Assembly: GCF_030766935.1 (NCBI RefSeq)
Contig: NZ_JASERL010000009.1
Location: 1-64,000, forward strand
Direction: 5' to 3'
DNA from: Streptomyces sp. KL109B
GTDB taxonomy: Bacteria > Actinomycetota > Actinomycetes > Streptomycetales > Streptomycetaceae
Length of the DNA stretch: 64,000 bases
Shown: in pieces, positions 49,574-58,873 of the stretch
Layout of the letters: each line of letters opens with the position of its first letter
Position numbering within the stretch: the stretch's first letter is position 1
Made by a program: the position numbers and the translations under genes
The notes under the pieces: generated by a model
What the model was told of the DNA's origin: nothing
Seen by the model: the letters and a program-made list of their open reading frames with translations, nothing else
Database searches by the model: none

Positions 49574-52028
49574 CGGTTTCTTCCAGGGTTACGTCCACCG
49601 GAGTGGTGAGCCGCCGGTCGTGTCCGACCTGCCGGGTGGGGCCCGTCAATCGTACGGCAGCCCGGCAGATCGGCTCCTGGGACGAGGTGCCGACCTGCAC
49701 CTCGATCTCGCCGGGCTCGACGATCCGGGTGAGATCGCGTCCGGTGAACGCGGTCCGGTCGGCGTGCACCCGGAAGGTCACCCGGGCACTCGCCCCCGCA
49801 GCGAGGTCGACCTGCTGGAAGCCGGTCAACTGTCGTACGGGGCGCGTCACTTGGGCGACGGGGTCGCGCAGGTAGAGCTGGACGACCTCACGACCCTGCC
49901 GGGCGCCGGTGTTGCGCACCCGCACGGACACCGTGAACTCGCCGTCGGTGGGGATGTCGCCCGCGCTCACGCGCAGGTCCCCGATCGCGAACGTGGTGTA
50001 CGACCTGCCGTATCCGAAGGGGAACAGCGGCGTCGGGTCGACGCTGCTGATGCCCTGCGTGTGCGCGCCCAGGGGCGGTTGCAGATACGTGCCGGGCTGG
50101 CCGCCGGGGCGGCGCGGAATCTGCACCGGCAGCCTGCCCGCCGGCTGGACGCGCCCGGACAGCACCCCGGCGATCGCCGCCGCACCCTCCTGCCCCGGCA
50201 TGAACGCCTGGACGAGCCCGGCCGCCCGGGGACGCACCTCGCCCAGCGCGTACGGGCGACCGGACAGCACCACCACGACCACGGGCGTACCGGTGGCGAA
50301 CAGCTGCGCGAGCAACTCGGCCTGTACGCCAGGTAGTTGCAGGTCCTCTACGTCGCAGCCCTCGCCGGACGTGCCGTTGCCGAACAGGCCCGCGCGGTCG
50401 CCCACCACCGCGACACACAGCTCCGCCCCGCGAGCCGCGGCCACCGCCGCGGCGAAACCGGACCGGTCCGCCTCACGTACGTCGCAGCCCGGTTCGAAGA
50501 CGACCTCGGTGTCCGGGAGTTCACCGCGCAGTGCGTCCACGACCGTCGGCGCCGAGATGCCCAGCGGCAGCCCGGGGTGGCGGGGCAGGACGTGGTTGGG
50601 GAAGGCGTAACAGCCCATGAGCGTACGAGAGTCCGCCGCGCACGGCCCCACCACGGCGATGCGGCCCGGCGCCGCACGTCCCGCAGCCGTGTCGACGAGT
50701 GGCAGCGCGCCGCCCTCGTCGAGCAGGACGACGGACCGCTCGGCCAGCTCCCGTGCCAGGTCGCGGTTTTCCGGCGAGTCCAGGTCTCTCGTCGCGGCTG
50801 AGGCGACCGAGTCCTCGGGCGTCCAGCCGGGGTCGAGCAGGCCCGACTCGATCTTCTGGGTCAGTAGCCGGCGCACCGCCCGGTCGAGCAGCGCCTCCGA
50901 AAGTTCACCCCGGCGCACCCGTTCCTCCAGGTGCCGGCCGAAGGTGAGCGTGTCCGGAAGCTCCACGTCGATGCCCGCGTCGAGGGCCATGGCGCCCGCC
51001 TCGTCGAAGTCGGCCGCGACCCCGTGCAGTCCGGCGAGGAACGCGAGCGACCCGTAGTCGGAGACGACCGTGCCCCCGAACCCCCAGTCCTCGCGCAGCA
51101 GTTGGGTCAGCAGCCAGGGGTCGGCGCCGGCCGGGACGCCGTCGATGTCGGAGTAGGAGTTCATCACGGAACGGGCCCCGCCCAGCGCGATCGCCGTCTC
51201 GAACGGCGGCAGGATGACATCCATGAGTTCGCGCCGGCCCATCGGTACGGGGCCGTGGTTGCGGGCGCCGCGGGCGGCCGAGTACCCGGCGAAGTGCTTC
51301 AGGGTGGCGATGACACCCGCGTCCTCCAGGCCGCTGACGTAGGCGGCACCGAGCGTCGACACCAGGTAGGGGTCCTCGCCCATGGTCTCCTCGACCCGGC
51401 CCCACCGGTAGTCCCGTACCACGTCCAGGACCGGAGCGAGGCCCTGGTGCACGCCGAGCGCCCGCATGTCCCGCCCGATCGCCCCGCCGACGCGGCGCAC
51501 CAGGTCCGGGTCGAAGGCCGCCGCCCACGCGAGCGGTGCGGGGTAGACGGTGGCGCCGTAGGTGTTGAACCCCGTCAGGCACTCCTCGTGGGCCAGGGCC
51601 GGGATGCCGAGCCGGGAGCCCTTGAGGACCGTGTGCTGCTGTGCGACCAGCAGGGCCGCGCCCTCCTCCACGTGCACCGGACGGCTTCCGTACACCCGCG
51701 TGAGGTGGCCGAGCCCGTCCCGCGCCGCCTCCTGGAGCGGAACGCGCCCCGCGTCCTTGAACAGGGCTTCCAGAGGCGCCACTTGGGGCCGCTCGGCCCG
51801 TTCGTCAACGGCTTCTCCGTCGCGGGCCCGCTCGTCACCGGCCACCCCGTCGTCGCCTGTTTCGTGCCCCATGAAGTTGCCGAGCCAGCGGCTGCCGAGC
51901 TGCGCGACCTTCTCCGCCACCGTCATCTCGTCGATCAGAGCGTCGACCCGCTCGGGCACGGGCAACTCCGGGTCCTGCCAGCGCGGCAGGGTCTGCCCCG
52001 TCTCCTGAAGTGGATCAGCCGCGGACAT
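49557..52028 (-). CDS. GH3 beta-glucosidase/beta-xylosidase
   Basis: The ATG at 52028 has AGGAGG six bases upstream (an ATG at 52034 and a TTG at 52043 are too close to it). The 823 residues have the GH3 layout: N-terminal TIM-like domain (MTVAEKVAQLGSRWLGNFMG, GIPALAHEECLTGFNTYGAT, VIATLKHFAGYSAARGARNH, nucleophile Asp in GFGGTVVSDYGSLAFLAGLH), the alpha/beta sandwich (AGLFGNGTSGEGCDVEDLQL, VVVVVLSGRPYALGE) and a fibronectin-III-like end (FPFGYGRSYTTF, VVQLYLRDPVAQVTRPVRQL). No signal peptide, so it hydrolyses imported oligosaccharides in the cytoplasm. It is divergent from a CUT1 importer and shares an operon with the LacI gene. Cellobiose-, xylobiose- or similar-specific; sequence alone does not decide. 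Confidence 0.9.
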
Positions 52029-52060
52029 CCGCATCCTCCTCAAGTTTCAGCCGCAGTGCT

Positions 52061-52075
52061 TCGAAATACTTTCGA
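52061..52075. promoter_or_regulatory. LacI-type operator candidate TCGAAA-TAC-TTTCGA
   Basis: Perfect 6+6 inverted repeat with 3-bp spacer, 33 bp upstream of the GH3 start and within the divergent GH3/importer region. The half-site CGAA/TTCG is what I recall for BxlR, the regulator of a Streptomyces xylobiose locus with the same gene types. Confidence 0.6.
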
Positions 52076-52217
52076 GATCTGCCGCCGCTTCCGTGAATGT
52101 CGTGCCTGCTTGACGCTACGCAGAAGTGCCTTGCCCCACAACGTTGTTGCGCATGCCTTGACAGCCCAGTACCCGCTCCCTAATTTGCCTCCACAGGGCT
52201 GAGCGCTGGCCGGATTT

Positions 52218-52230
52218 CGAAAAGTTTTCA
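52218..52230. promoter_or_regulatory. second related palindrome CGAAAA-G-TTTTCA
   Basis: GAAAA-G-TTTTC (52219-52229) with an additional imperfect outer pair, 47 bp upstream of the importer binding-protein start. It resembles the site at 52061 and may be the second operator for the rightward promoter. Confidence 0.5.
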
Positions 52231-52276
52231 CGGCGGCTCACGAGTCGCCGGTGGCTCTCGAGTGCGGAGAACAGGC

Positions 52277-53617
52277 ATGGAAATCCCCCTCTCTCGACGT
52301 CCCGTCTCAAGACGGGCGGTCCTCGGCATCGCCGCCGGCGTCCCGCTCTCCGCGGCGCTCGCGGCCTGCGGCTCGTCAGGGCCGAGCAAGAACGGTGCGG
52401 GCGGCAAGGGAGCCACGTACTGGTACCTGAGCGGACAGCCCGACGAGGGCGTCAGGGCCGACGCGGTGAAGGCCTTCAACAAGGCCCACCCCAAGAACCA
52501 GATCTCCGGCACCGCCTTCCAGAACGACGCGTTCAAGACGAAGATCAAGACCGCCATCGGTGCCGGGAAGGCGCCCACCATCATCAAGAGCTGGGGCGGC
52601 GGGACGCTGCGCAGCTACGTGGAGGCGGGCCAGGTCGAGGATCTGACCCCGTGGTTCGAGCAGCACCCCGAGGTCAAGGAAAAGATCTTCCCCACCGCGT
52701 TCCCCGCGGCGACCGTCAAGGGCAAGATCTACGCGATGCCCGTCGAGCGGGTGCAGCCCATTTTCCTCTACTACAACAAAAAGGTCTTCGACAAGGTCGG
52801 CGTGAAGCCGCCGCAGTCGTGGGACGACATCATGGATCTGGTGCCCAAGTTCAACGCCAAGGGCATCGCGCCGTTCTCCCTGGGCGGCCAGTCCCGGTGG
52901 ACGAACATGATGTGGCTGGAGTTCCTCTTCGACCGCATCGGCGGACCTGAGGTGTTCCAGGCCGTCTTCGACGGCGAGAAGAACGCCTGGTCCAACCCTG
53001 CCGCCCTCAAGGCCCTTGGCATGGTGCAGGACCTGGTCAAGGCCAAGGGATTCGTCAAGGGCTTCTCGTCGATCACCGCGGACTCCAATGCCGACCAGGC
53101 GCTCCTGTACACCGGCAAGGCCGCGATGATGCTGCACGGCTCCTGGTCGTACGGCATCCAGAAGAACGACGGCGGTGACTTCGTCTCCAGCGGCGGCCTG
53201 GGCTTCATGAACTTCCCGCGCGTCGAGGGCGGCAAGGGCGATCCGAGCGACACCGTCGGCAACCCAGGCGAGTACCTGTCCATCTCCACGAAGGCCAGTG
53301 CCGCGGAGAAGAAGACCGCCAAGGAGTTCTTCGCCAAGGGCATGTTGCAGGACGCCGAGGTGAAGGCCTGGATCGACGGCGGCGGCGTCCCGGTCAAGGT
53401 CGGCACCGAGAAGCTGCTCGCCGCTTCCAAGGACGCCGAGTTCCTGCAGTTCACCTACGACATCGCGACCAAGGCCAAGTCGTTCAGCCAGTCCTGGGAC
53501 CAGGCGCTCAGCCCGACGGCGGCGGAGACGCTCCTCGACAACATCGTCAAGCTGTTCCAACTGTCCATCTCGCCAAAGCAGTTCGCCGCCAACCTCAACG
53601 AGGTCATCGGGAAATGA
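52277..53617 (+). CDS. CUT1-type sugar ABC importer, substrate-binding lipoprotein
   Basis: The ATG at 52277 has GCGGAGA six bases upstream. The 446-residue precursor has a twin-arginine signal with lipobox (RRPVSRRAVLGIAAGVPLSA, then LAACGSS). The mature protein is SBP_bac_1-like: YWYLSGQPDEGVRADAVKAF, TIIKSWGGGTLRSYVEAGQV, EDLTPWFEQHPEVKEKIF, IYAMPVERVQPIFLYYNKKV and QSWDDIMDLVPKFNAKGIAP. It overlaps the first permease gene (ATGA). It should collect the oligosaccharide hydrolysed by the divergent GH3 enzyme. Confidence 0.92.
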   Translation: MEIPLSRRPVSRRAVLGIAAGVPLSAALAACGSSGPSKNGAGGKGATYWYLSGQPDEGVRADAVKAFNKAHPKNQISGTAFQNDAFKTKIKTAIGAGKAPTIIKSWGGGTLRSYVEAGQVEDLTPWFEQHPEVKEKIFPTAFPAATVKGKIYAMPVERVQPIFLYYNKKVFDKVGVKPPQSWDDIMDLVPKFNAKGIAPFSLGGQSRWTNMMWLEFLFDRIGGPEVFQAVFDGEKNAWSNPAALKALGMVQDLVKAKGFVKGFSSITADSNADQALLYTGKAAMMLHGSWSYGIQKNDGGDFVSSGGLGFMNFPRVEGGKGDPSDTVGNPGEYLSISTKASAAEKKTAKEFFAKGMLQDAEVKAWIDGGGVPVKVGTEKLLAASKDAEFLQFTYDIATKAKSFSQSWDQALSPTAAETLLDNIVKLFQLSISPKQFAANLNEVIGK

Positions 53618-54516
53618 CCTCGCTCACCGCCCACCCGCCCCGTCGCGGTCCGCGCAGCGTCCTGCCGTGGCTGACCGTGCCGGCGCTGGTGGTGTTCGTC
53701 GGGTTCGCCGTCGTCCCGCTCGTCGGTGTATTCGTGCTGTCCTTCACCACCTGGGACGGCATCGGCGCCATCCACCCGTCGGGGCTCACCAGTTGGCGGG
53801 CGGTGCTGACCAACCCCGGCCTCCCGCACGCGGTGCTGGTGACGTTCGAGGTGATGATCGCGTCCTGGGCGTTCCAGACGCCGATCAGCATTCTGCTCGG
53901 TACGTTCATGGCGGGACGCCAGCGCTACCGGGCACTGCTCGGGGTGGTGTACTTCGTCCCGCTCCTGCTCAGCTCCGCCGCGATCGCCGTCGCGTACAAG
54001 GCGCTGCTGAACCCGACCTTCGGGCTCGGCGCGGGACTCGGCGTCGACTCGCTCAGCAAGGACTGGCTGGGGCGGCCCGGACTCGCGTTCGGCGTCGTCG
54101 TCTTCATCGTCTCCTGGCAGTTCGTCCCGTTCCACTCGCTGATCTACCAGGGCGGTGTGCAACAGATCCCCAAGTCCCTCTACGAAGCGGCACAATTGGA
54201 CGGCGCCGGACGGATCCGGCAGTTCTTCAGCATCACGCTGCCCCAGCTGAAATACACCATCATCACCTCCTCGACGCTGATGGTGGTCGGGTCCCTGACC
54301 TTCTTCGACCTCATCTACGTTTTGACCGAAGGGGGGCCAGGAGACGCCACCCGGGTCCTCGCGCTCGACATGTACAAGCGGGGCTTCCAGGCCAACCTGA
54401 TGGGCCCGGCCAGCGCCATCGCGGTCATCCTCGTCCTGGTGGGCCTCGCCTTCGCCCTGCTGCTGCGCAGGCTCGGCGGCCGGGACGCGGGCGCGAGCCA
54501 GCTCGAGGGGGCCTGA
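53614..54516 (+). CDS. CUT1 sugar ABC importer permease, MalF type
   Basis: The 300 residues have six membrane helices and the EAA loop YEAAQLDGAGRIRQFFSITL PLQ-like (QFFSITLPQLKYTIITSS) around residue 190. VIVSWQFVPFHSLIYQGGVQ and FFDLIYVLTEGGPGDATRVL are typical of MalF/LacF-type subunits. Start overlaps the binding-protein stop. No ATPase gene lies in this locus, so energy probably comes from a shared MsiK-type ATPase elsewhere in the genome. Confidence 0.92.
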   Translation: MTSLTAHPPRRGPRSVLPWLTVPALVVFVGFAVVPLVGVFVLSFTTWDGIGAIHPSGLTSWRAVLTNPGLPHAVLVTFEVMIASWAFQTPISILLGTFMAGRQRYRALLGVVYFVPLLLSSAAIAVAYKALLNPTFGLGAGLGVDSLSKDWLGRPGLAFGVVVFIVSWQFVPFHSLIYQGGVQQIPKSLYEAAQLDGAGRIRQFFSITLPQLKYTIITSSTLMVVGSLTFFDLIYVLTEGGPGDATRVLALDMYKRGFQANLMGPASAIAVILVLVGLAFALLLRRLGGRDAGASQLEGA

Positions 54517-54517
54517 C

Positions 54518-55417
54518 GTGACGACCACACTGACCAAGCAGGAGCGCCCGCAGCGCCCGCAGCGGATCCCCCGCCGCGAGCGCCGCCCCCGCGCCGCCGC
54601 CCAGCGCCGCAACTGGCTGGGCGGCCTGGCCGGATGGTTCTGGCTCGTCGTCGTGGCGGTGCCCCTGTACTGGACGCTCATCACCAGCTTCAAGGCACAG
54701 AGCAGCTATTACACGAGCAACTCGCTGGCCCCGTCCGGCGACCTCACGCTCGACAACTACCGCCTCGTTCTCGAATCCGACTTCGTCTCCTACTTCGTCA
54801 ACAGCGTCGTGGTCAGCGCCGGCGCGGTGATTCCGGCGGTCGCGTTCTCGTTCATGGCCGCCTACGCGATCGTGCGCGGCGGCCGCACGCGCTACCTGCG
54901 CGCGGTCAACGGCCTGTTCCTCATGGGCCTGGCCATCCCGCTGCAGGCCACGGTGATCCCGGTGTACCTGATCATCATCCGGCTGCATCTGTACGACACC
55001 CTGCTGGCGCTGATCCTCCCGTCGATCGCCTTCGCCATCCCGCTGTCCGTACTGGTACTCGCCAACTTCATCCGGGACGTGCCCAAGGAGCTGTTCGACT
55101 CGATGCGGGTCGACGGTGCCACCGAGTGGGCCACCTTGTGGCGCCTCGCGGCCCCGCTCACCCGCCCCGCCATCCTGACCGTGACCATCTTCAACGCGCT
55201 GACCATCTGGAACGGATTCCTGCTCCCGCTGATCCTCACCCAGAGCCCGTCCAAGCGGACCCTGCCGCTCGCTGTGTGGTCCTTGCAGGGCCAGTTCCAG
55301 GTCAACGTCCCCGCGATCCTCGCGGCCGTCGTCCTCACCACGCTGCCGATTCTGATCCTGTACGCGTTCGGCCGCCGACAGTTGCTCAGCGGCCTGACTG
55401 CCGGTATCGGCAAGTGA
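54518..55417 (+). CDS. CUT1 sugar ABC importer permease, MalG type
   Basis: Starts at a GTG one base after the MalF-type stop. The 299 residues have an Arg-rich cytoplasmic start, six helices (first around GWFWLVVVAVPLYWTLITSF) and the EAA loop LFDSMRVDGATEWATLWRLA near residue 195, followed by the typical LPLAVWSLQGQFQVNVPAIL and the ending RRQLLSGLTAGIGK. It completes the three-gene importer. Confidence 0.92.
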   Translation: MTTTLTKQERPQRPQRIPRRERRPRAAAQRRNWLGGLAGWFWLVVVAVPLYWTLITSFKAQSSYYTSNSLAPSGDLTLDNYRLVLESDFVSYFVNSVVVSAGAVIPAVAFSFMAAYAIVRGGRTRYLRAVNGLFLMGLAIPLQATVIPVYLIIIRLHLYDTLLALILPSIAFAIPLSVLVLANFIRDVPKELFDSMRVDGATEWATLWRLAAPLTRPAILTVTIFNALTIWNGFLLPLILTQSPSKRTLPLAVWSLQGQFQVNVPAILAAVVLTTLPILILYAFGRRQLLSGLTAGIGK

Positions 55418-55447
55418 CGGGGATTTCCCAGGCGGTGGATGTGCGTC

Positions 55448-56764
55448 CTAGTGTCCTTCTGACGGATCAGGCTGGACGCGGGAGGCCGCCCCTTTTCGGC
55501 TCCCCGCGCGGAGCCGCAGCAGGGCCAGCGGGGTGAGGAGTACGGCCAGGAGGCCGCCGGTGAGGCCCAGCGCGGGGAAGCCGGCGCCGGCCACCACCGC
55601 GCCGGAGGCCGCCCCGCCCGTGGCGCCCGCGAGGGAGATGCCGACGTCGACGAGGCCCTGGGTGCGGGCCCGGGTGGCCACGGGGAGCGCGTCAGTGATG
55701 AGGGCGGTGCCGCTGACGAGGCCGAAGTTCCAGCCGAGGCCCAGCAGGACCAGGGCCGTGGCGAGCGCGGCGACGGAGTGCGGCGGCGCCAGAGCGGCGA
55801 GCGCCCCCGCCGCGAGCAGCGTTGTCCCGGAGGCCGCGGCCAGCCACAGCCGTCCGATGCGGTCGACCAGCAGCCCCGTGAGCGGCGACGGCAGATACAT
55901 GGCGCCCACGTGCAGGGCGATGACCAGGCCCGTTGCCTGGGTACCGTGCCCGTGGGCCTGCATGTGGACCGGCGTCATCGTCATGACAGCGATCATCACG
56001 AGTTGGGTGAGGACCATGACAGCGGTGCCGGTGGCCAGGCCGCGGGCGTCCGTACGTCCCGCGGTCTGGGCGGCCGACCCCGGCTCCGCCGTCGCCTCCT
56101 CCTCGGCGGCCCGTTCGCGTGCGAGCAGCAGCGGGTCCGGGCGCAGGAGGACGGCCAGGGCCAGGGAGGCCGCACCGTACGCGGCCGTGGCGAGGAGGAA
56201 GGGACCCGCGAGGCGCGGTATGCCCCAGGCGTGGGCCCAATTACCTGTCATGTGGACGAGGTTGGGGCCGATGACCGCCCCGAACGTCGTCGCGAACAGG
56301 ACGGTGCTGACTGCCCGGCCACGCCGCGCGGGCGAGGCGAGGTCGGCCCCGGCGTAGCGGGCGAGGAGGTTGGCGGCCGTGCCCGAGCCGTACACCAGCA
56401 GGGAGACGAACAGCAGCGGCACGCTGTCCGCGACCGCGGCGAGCACGACGCCGAGGCTGCCGGCCGCGCCCGCCGCGTACCCCAGGGCGAGCCCGGGGCG
56501 GCGGCCCCACCGCTGGCAGAGCCGCCCGATGCCCAGCGAACCGAGCGCGGCGCCCCCGGTGAACAGCGCGCTGGGCAGCCCGGCAAGGCTCGTGGAGCCC
56601 AGCATCCGCTCGGCGAGCAACGCCCCCACGGTGATGCCGGCGGCGAGGCCCGCCCCGCTGAGGGCCTGGCAGAGGACGAGGACGGTCAACACCCGTCGCT
56701 GCGCCGGGTGTTCGGGCTGTGGCGTCGACCGTCCGGCCTGCGAGGGGCGTGCCACAGAGGTCAC
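55448..56764 (-). CDS. MFS transporter of the candidate peptide cluster
   Basis: Starts at a GTG overlapping the preceding stop (GTGA, 56761-56764). The 438 residues give about twelve hydrophobic segments with ALFTGGAALGSLGIGRLCQR, WGRRPGLALGYAAGAAGSLG, ARYAGADLASPARRGRAVST, TTFGAVIGPNLVHMTGNWA and LVDRIGRLWLAAASGTTLLA; a His-rich loop (HMQAHGHGTQ) precedes the seventh to eighth helix. It is the last gene of the leftward unit that begins with the repeat peptide, so export of the mature product or self-protection is the likely role. Substrate unproven. Confidence 0.83.
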   Translation of the reverse strand: MTSVARPSQAGRSTPQPEHPAQRRVLTVLVLCQALSGAGLAAGITVGALLAERMLGSTSLAGLPSALFTGGAALGSLGIGRLCQRWGRRPGLALGYAAGAAGSLGVVLAAVADSVPLLFVSLLVYGSGTAANLLARYAGADLASPARRGRAVSTVLFATTFGAVIGPNLVHMTGNWAHAWGIPRLAGPFLLATAAYGAASLALAVLLRPDPLLLARERAAEEEATAEPGSAAQTAGRTDARGLATGTAVMVLTQLVMIAVMTMTPVHMQAHGHGTQATGLVIALHVGAMYLPSPLTGLLVDRIGRLWLAAASGTTLLAAGALAALAPPHSVAALATALVLLGLGWNFGLVSGTALITDALPVATRARTQGLVDVGISLAGATGGAASGAVVAGAGFPALGLTGGLLAVLLTPLALLRLRAGSRKGAASRVQPDPSEGH

Positions 56765-57354
56765 GCCGCGCCGATCGGCTCGGCGGGGGCGTTCGGCTCC
56801 ATCGGTTCGAGCGCCGAGATCTCGTCCAGCGGCATGTCCATGTGCTGGTGCAGGTAGCGCACGATGGTCCAGTGCGGCAGCGCACCCTCGTCGAAGGGCC
56901 CGAACTCCCGGCAGTACAGCGGGATCCAGCGCAGCGCCTCCTCGGCGGCCTGCTCGCGGCCCGGCTCGGCCTGGTACTCCTCGTAGGCGATGCTGCGGTG
57001 GTGGATGAAGTACCGGCCCGGCAGGCGCTCCTCGCACAGGGCGACGTATTCGCGGGTCTGCAGGATCAGGTAGTGCCAGATCTCGTCGATGGCCTGCTCG
57101 ACGGGGAGGAAGAGGCCGCTGAGCCGCTCGCGGTACTTCGAGACGAGGTAGAGGTAGCGGAGGCACTCGGTGACCTGCCGCTCCACGTAGGCGCGTTCCT
57201 CGCCGGTCTCCTTCACGAAGTACGTGACCACCTCGCCGTGCAGGCCGTGGCCGAGCAGTTCGCGCAGGTCCTCGTCGGTGACGGTCGTGGTGGGTGCTTC
57301 GTGCGCCGCCGCGTGCGGGGTCTGCTGGTTGGCCTTGTGGTGCTGGTCGTTCAC
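56761..57354 (-). CDS. unknown protein, possibly GRDP-like (glycine-rich domain protein N-terminal type)
   Basis: The 197-residue soluble protein has a His/Gln-rich start (MNDQHHKANQQTPHAAAHEA). The central block reads ETGEERAYVERQVTECLRYL, then FLPVEQAIDEIWHYLILQTR and LPGRYFIHHRS. The spacing D-E-[IV]-W-H-x(5)-T-R-x-Y ... FIHH recalls the GRDP-like domain (PF07173 type) known from plants and some bacteria; its conserved His residues could bind metal. It lies 90 bp after the adenylating enzyme and is coupled to the MFS gene. In this setting a modifying enzyme or chaperone for the peptide is possible. The family call is tentative. Confidence 0.5.
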   Translation of the reverse strand: MNDQHHKANQQTPHAAAHEAPTTTVTDEDLRELLGHGLHGEVVTYFVKETGEERAYVERQVTECLRYLYLVSKYRERLSGLFLPVEQAIDEIWHYLILQTREYVALCEERLPGRYFIHHRSIAYEEYQAEPGREQAAEEALRWIPLYCREFGPFDEGALPHWTIVRYLHQHMDMPLDEISALEPMEPNAPAEPIGAA

Positions 57355-57444
57355 GTCGTTCCCCTCGGATGCTTCCCTCGGTACTGCCCCGGGTTGTCCC
57401 GTACTGTCCCGGCCTTCGCTCCTTCTGAGGGCTGGCGGTACCCG

Positions 57445-58725
57445 TCAACTCCTCGTCAGCCAGGCGTACTTGCCGGAGGCGCCGATGGGGATGTGGTCCC
57501 GGTGTTCGACGCGGCAGGCGCGTCCGGTCAGCGCGGAGACGGAGCGTCCCAGTGCTTCGGACTCGTCCGTGCCGAGCGGCTTGCCGTCGAAGGTGGTGCA
57601 GCGGAGCACGGCCGACGGTGACCCGCGCCCCTCCGATTCGGCCTCCGGCAGCAGCAGTTGGTGCACAAAGACGCGGGGTGCGGCGGTGGCGACCCGCTCG
57701 TCCAGGTCGCCCGCCGCGACGGGCCCGTCCGGCCCGTCGAGCAGCTCCTTCTCCCGGCCGCAGAACGAGACGATCTTCTCGGGGTCCGGCGAACCGTCCC
57801 GCGTACGGGCGCAGTCGCCGGAGCGGTAGCGGACCAGCGGCATGTGCGGGTTGCGGACGCTGGTGACGATGAGGGAGTAGAGGGTGCTGCCCGGGGCGAC
57901 GGGGTGGAGCTCAACGCTCATCCCCTCCAGGTACGGGCGGTAACCGCCGGTGCGGTCGCTGTAGAAGAGGTAGCCGAGCTCGGTGCTGCCGAAGAGGTCG
58001 ACGACCGGGCAGTTGAACCGGTTCTCCAGGAAGCGGCGTACATTGCGCGGCGTGTACTCGTACGCGGTGATGATGCTCGCCGGGCGCGGGAACGACTCCG
58101 GGTTCTCCCACAGCCCGGCGTCCTCGGCGTGGCGCACGAGGTGTGCCAGGTGGTAGCCGGAGCAGTCCAGGTGGTAGCGGCCCTCGGGGTGCGAGGCGGC
58201 GATCGCGCGCAGCTCGCCGAGCATGCGCTCGACATCGGCACGCTCCCACAGGGCGGGGTCGAGGCGCAGGTTGAGATAGACGGTGCGCTCGTCCAACCGC
58301 CGGTCGTCGAGGGAGGGTTCGGCGCCCGGGGTGCTTGCGTCCTGTCCGCCGCCGCGCTTCTTCGCATTCACGCGGGCCACGTGTTCGGTCGCAAGGACGG
58401 TGGTGAGGGAGGCGCGTCGGCAGCCGTCCCGCCAGGTGTGCGCGATGTCGGGGTGTTCGCTCCACAGCCGGTAGTAGGAGCGGAGCAGGAAGTACGGGGG
58501 GCGGATGAGCTGCATCCGCGCGTGGTTGGTGCCGGTGGACAGGACGTACTCCGCCGCGCCGGCCGCGAGGGCGGCCTCCAGTCGCGGCGTCATCCAGTTG
58601 TCCGGGAATCCGCGGGCGATCTCGGGCTTCTCCAGCACGGGGAAGTGGCCGCGCGCGACGGAGTCGCGGTAGATCGGTATGTCCTTGACCTGCTCTATGA
58701 CGTCGGCAGTCGGCTGACCGTCCAT
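57445..58725 (-). CDS. phenylacetate-CoA-ligase-like adenylate-forming enzyme (ANL superfamily)
   Basis: The ATG at 58725 has GAGGA six bases upstream. The 426 residues resemble PaaK/coenzyme-F390-synthetase-like ANL enzymes: a phosphate-loop relative in YVLSTGTNHARMQLIRPPYF, the adenine-binding motif VVDLFGSTELGYLFYSD, the ribose motif MPLVRYRSGDCARTR and a C-terminal lysine segment IPIGASGKYAWLTRS. An insertion rich in Lys/Gly (AKKRGGGQDASTPGAEPSLD) sits near residue 120. It would activate a carboxylate with ATP. Its cluster partners are a repeat peptide, a small His-containing protein and an exporter, not aromatic catabolism genes, so a peptide carboxyl group or an acyl donor for the peptide is the likely substrate; this is inference. 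Confidence 0.72.
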   Translation of the reverse strand: MDGQPTADVIEQVKDIPIYRDSVARGHFPVLEKPEIARGFPDNWMTPRLEAALAAGAAEYVLSTGTNHARMQLIRPPYFLLRSYYRLWSEHPDIAHTWRDGCRRASLTTVLATEHVARVNAKKRGGGQDASTPGAEPSLDDRRLDERTVYLNLRLDPALWERADVERMLGELRAIAASHPEGRYHLDCSGYHLAHLVRHAEDAGLWENPESFPRPASIITAYEYTPRNVRRFLENRFNCPVVDLFGSTELGYLFYSDRTGGYRPYLEGMSVELHPVAPGSTLYSLIVTSVRNPHMPLVRYRSGDCARTRDGSPDPEKIVSFCGREKELLDGPDGPVAAGDLDERVATAAPRVFVHQLLLPEAESEGRGSPSAVLRCTTFDGKPLGTDESEALGRSVSALTGRACRVEHRDHIPIGASGKYAWLTRS

Positions 58726-58761
58726 GGTCGTCCTCGAAGGATCGGGAGCGTGGGGGGAGGG

Positions 58762-58803
58762 GGCGGGCCGCGGTCGGTCCTGTCGGTCCGGCCGCGGCCC
58801 GCC
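58762..58803 (-). terminator. strong hairpin between the repeat peptide and the adenylating enzyme (attenuator candidate)
   Basis: Arms 58762-58780 and 58785-58803 are complementary at 17 of 19 positions with a 4-base loop (TGTC). It lies 71 bp after the peptide stop and 37 bp before the enzyme start. Such partial terminators commonly let a precursor peptide be made in excess over its enzymes. Confidence 0.65.
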
Positions 58804-58873
58804 TGGACCGCCGCTGTCACCCGGGTCGGTGCTCAGCCGTAGTCCTTGATCGTGCGACCGGGTGCGTTCTGCT

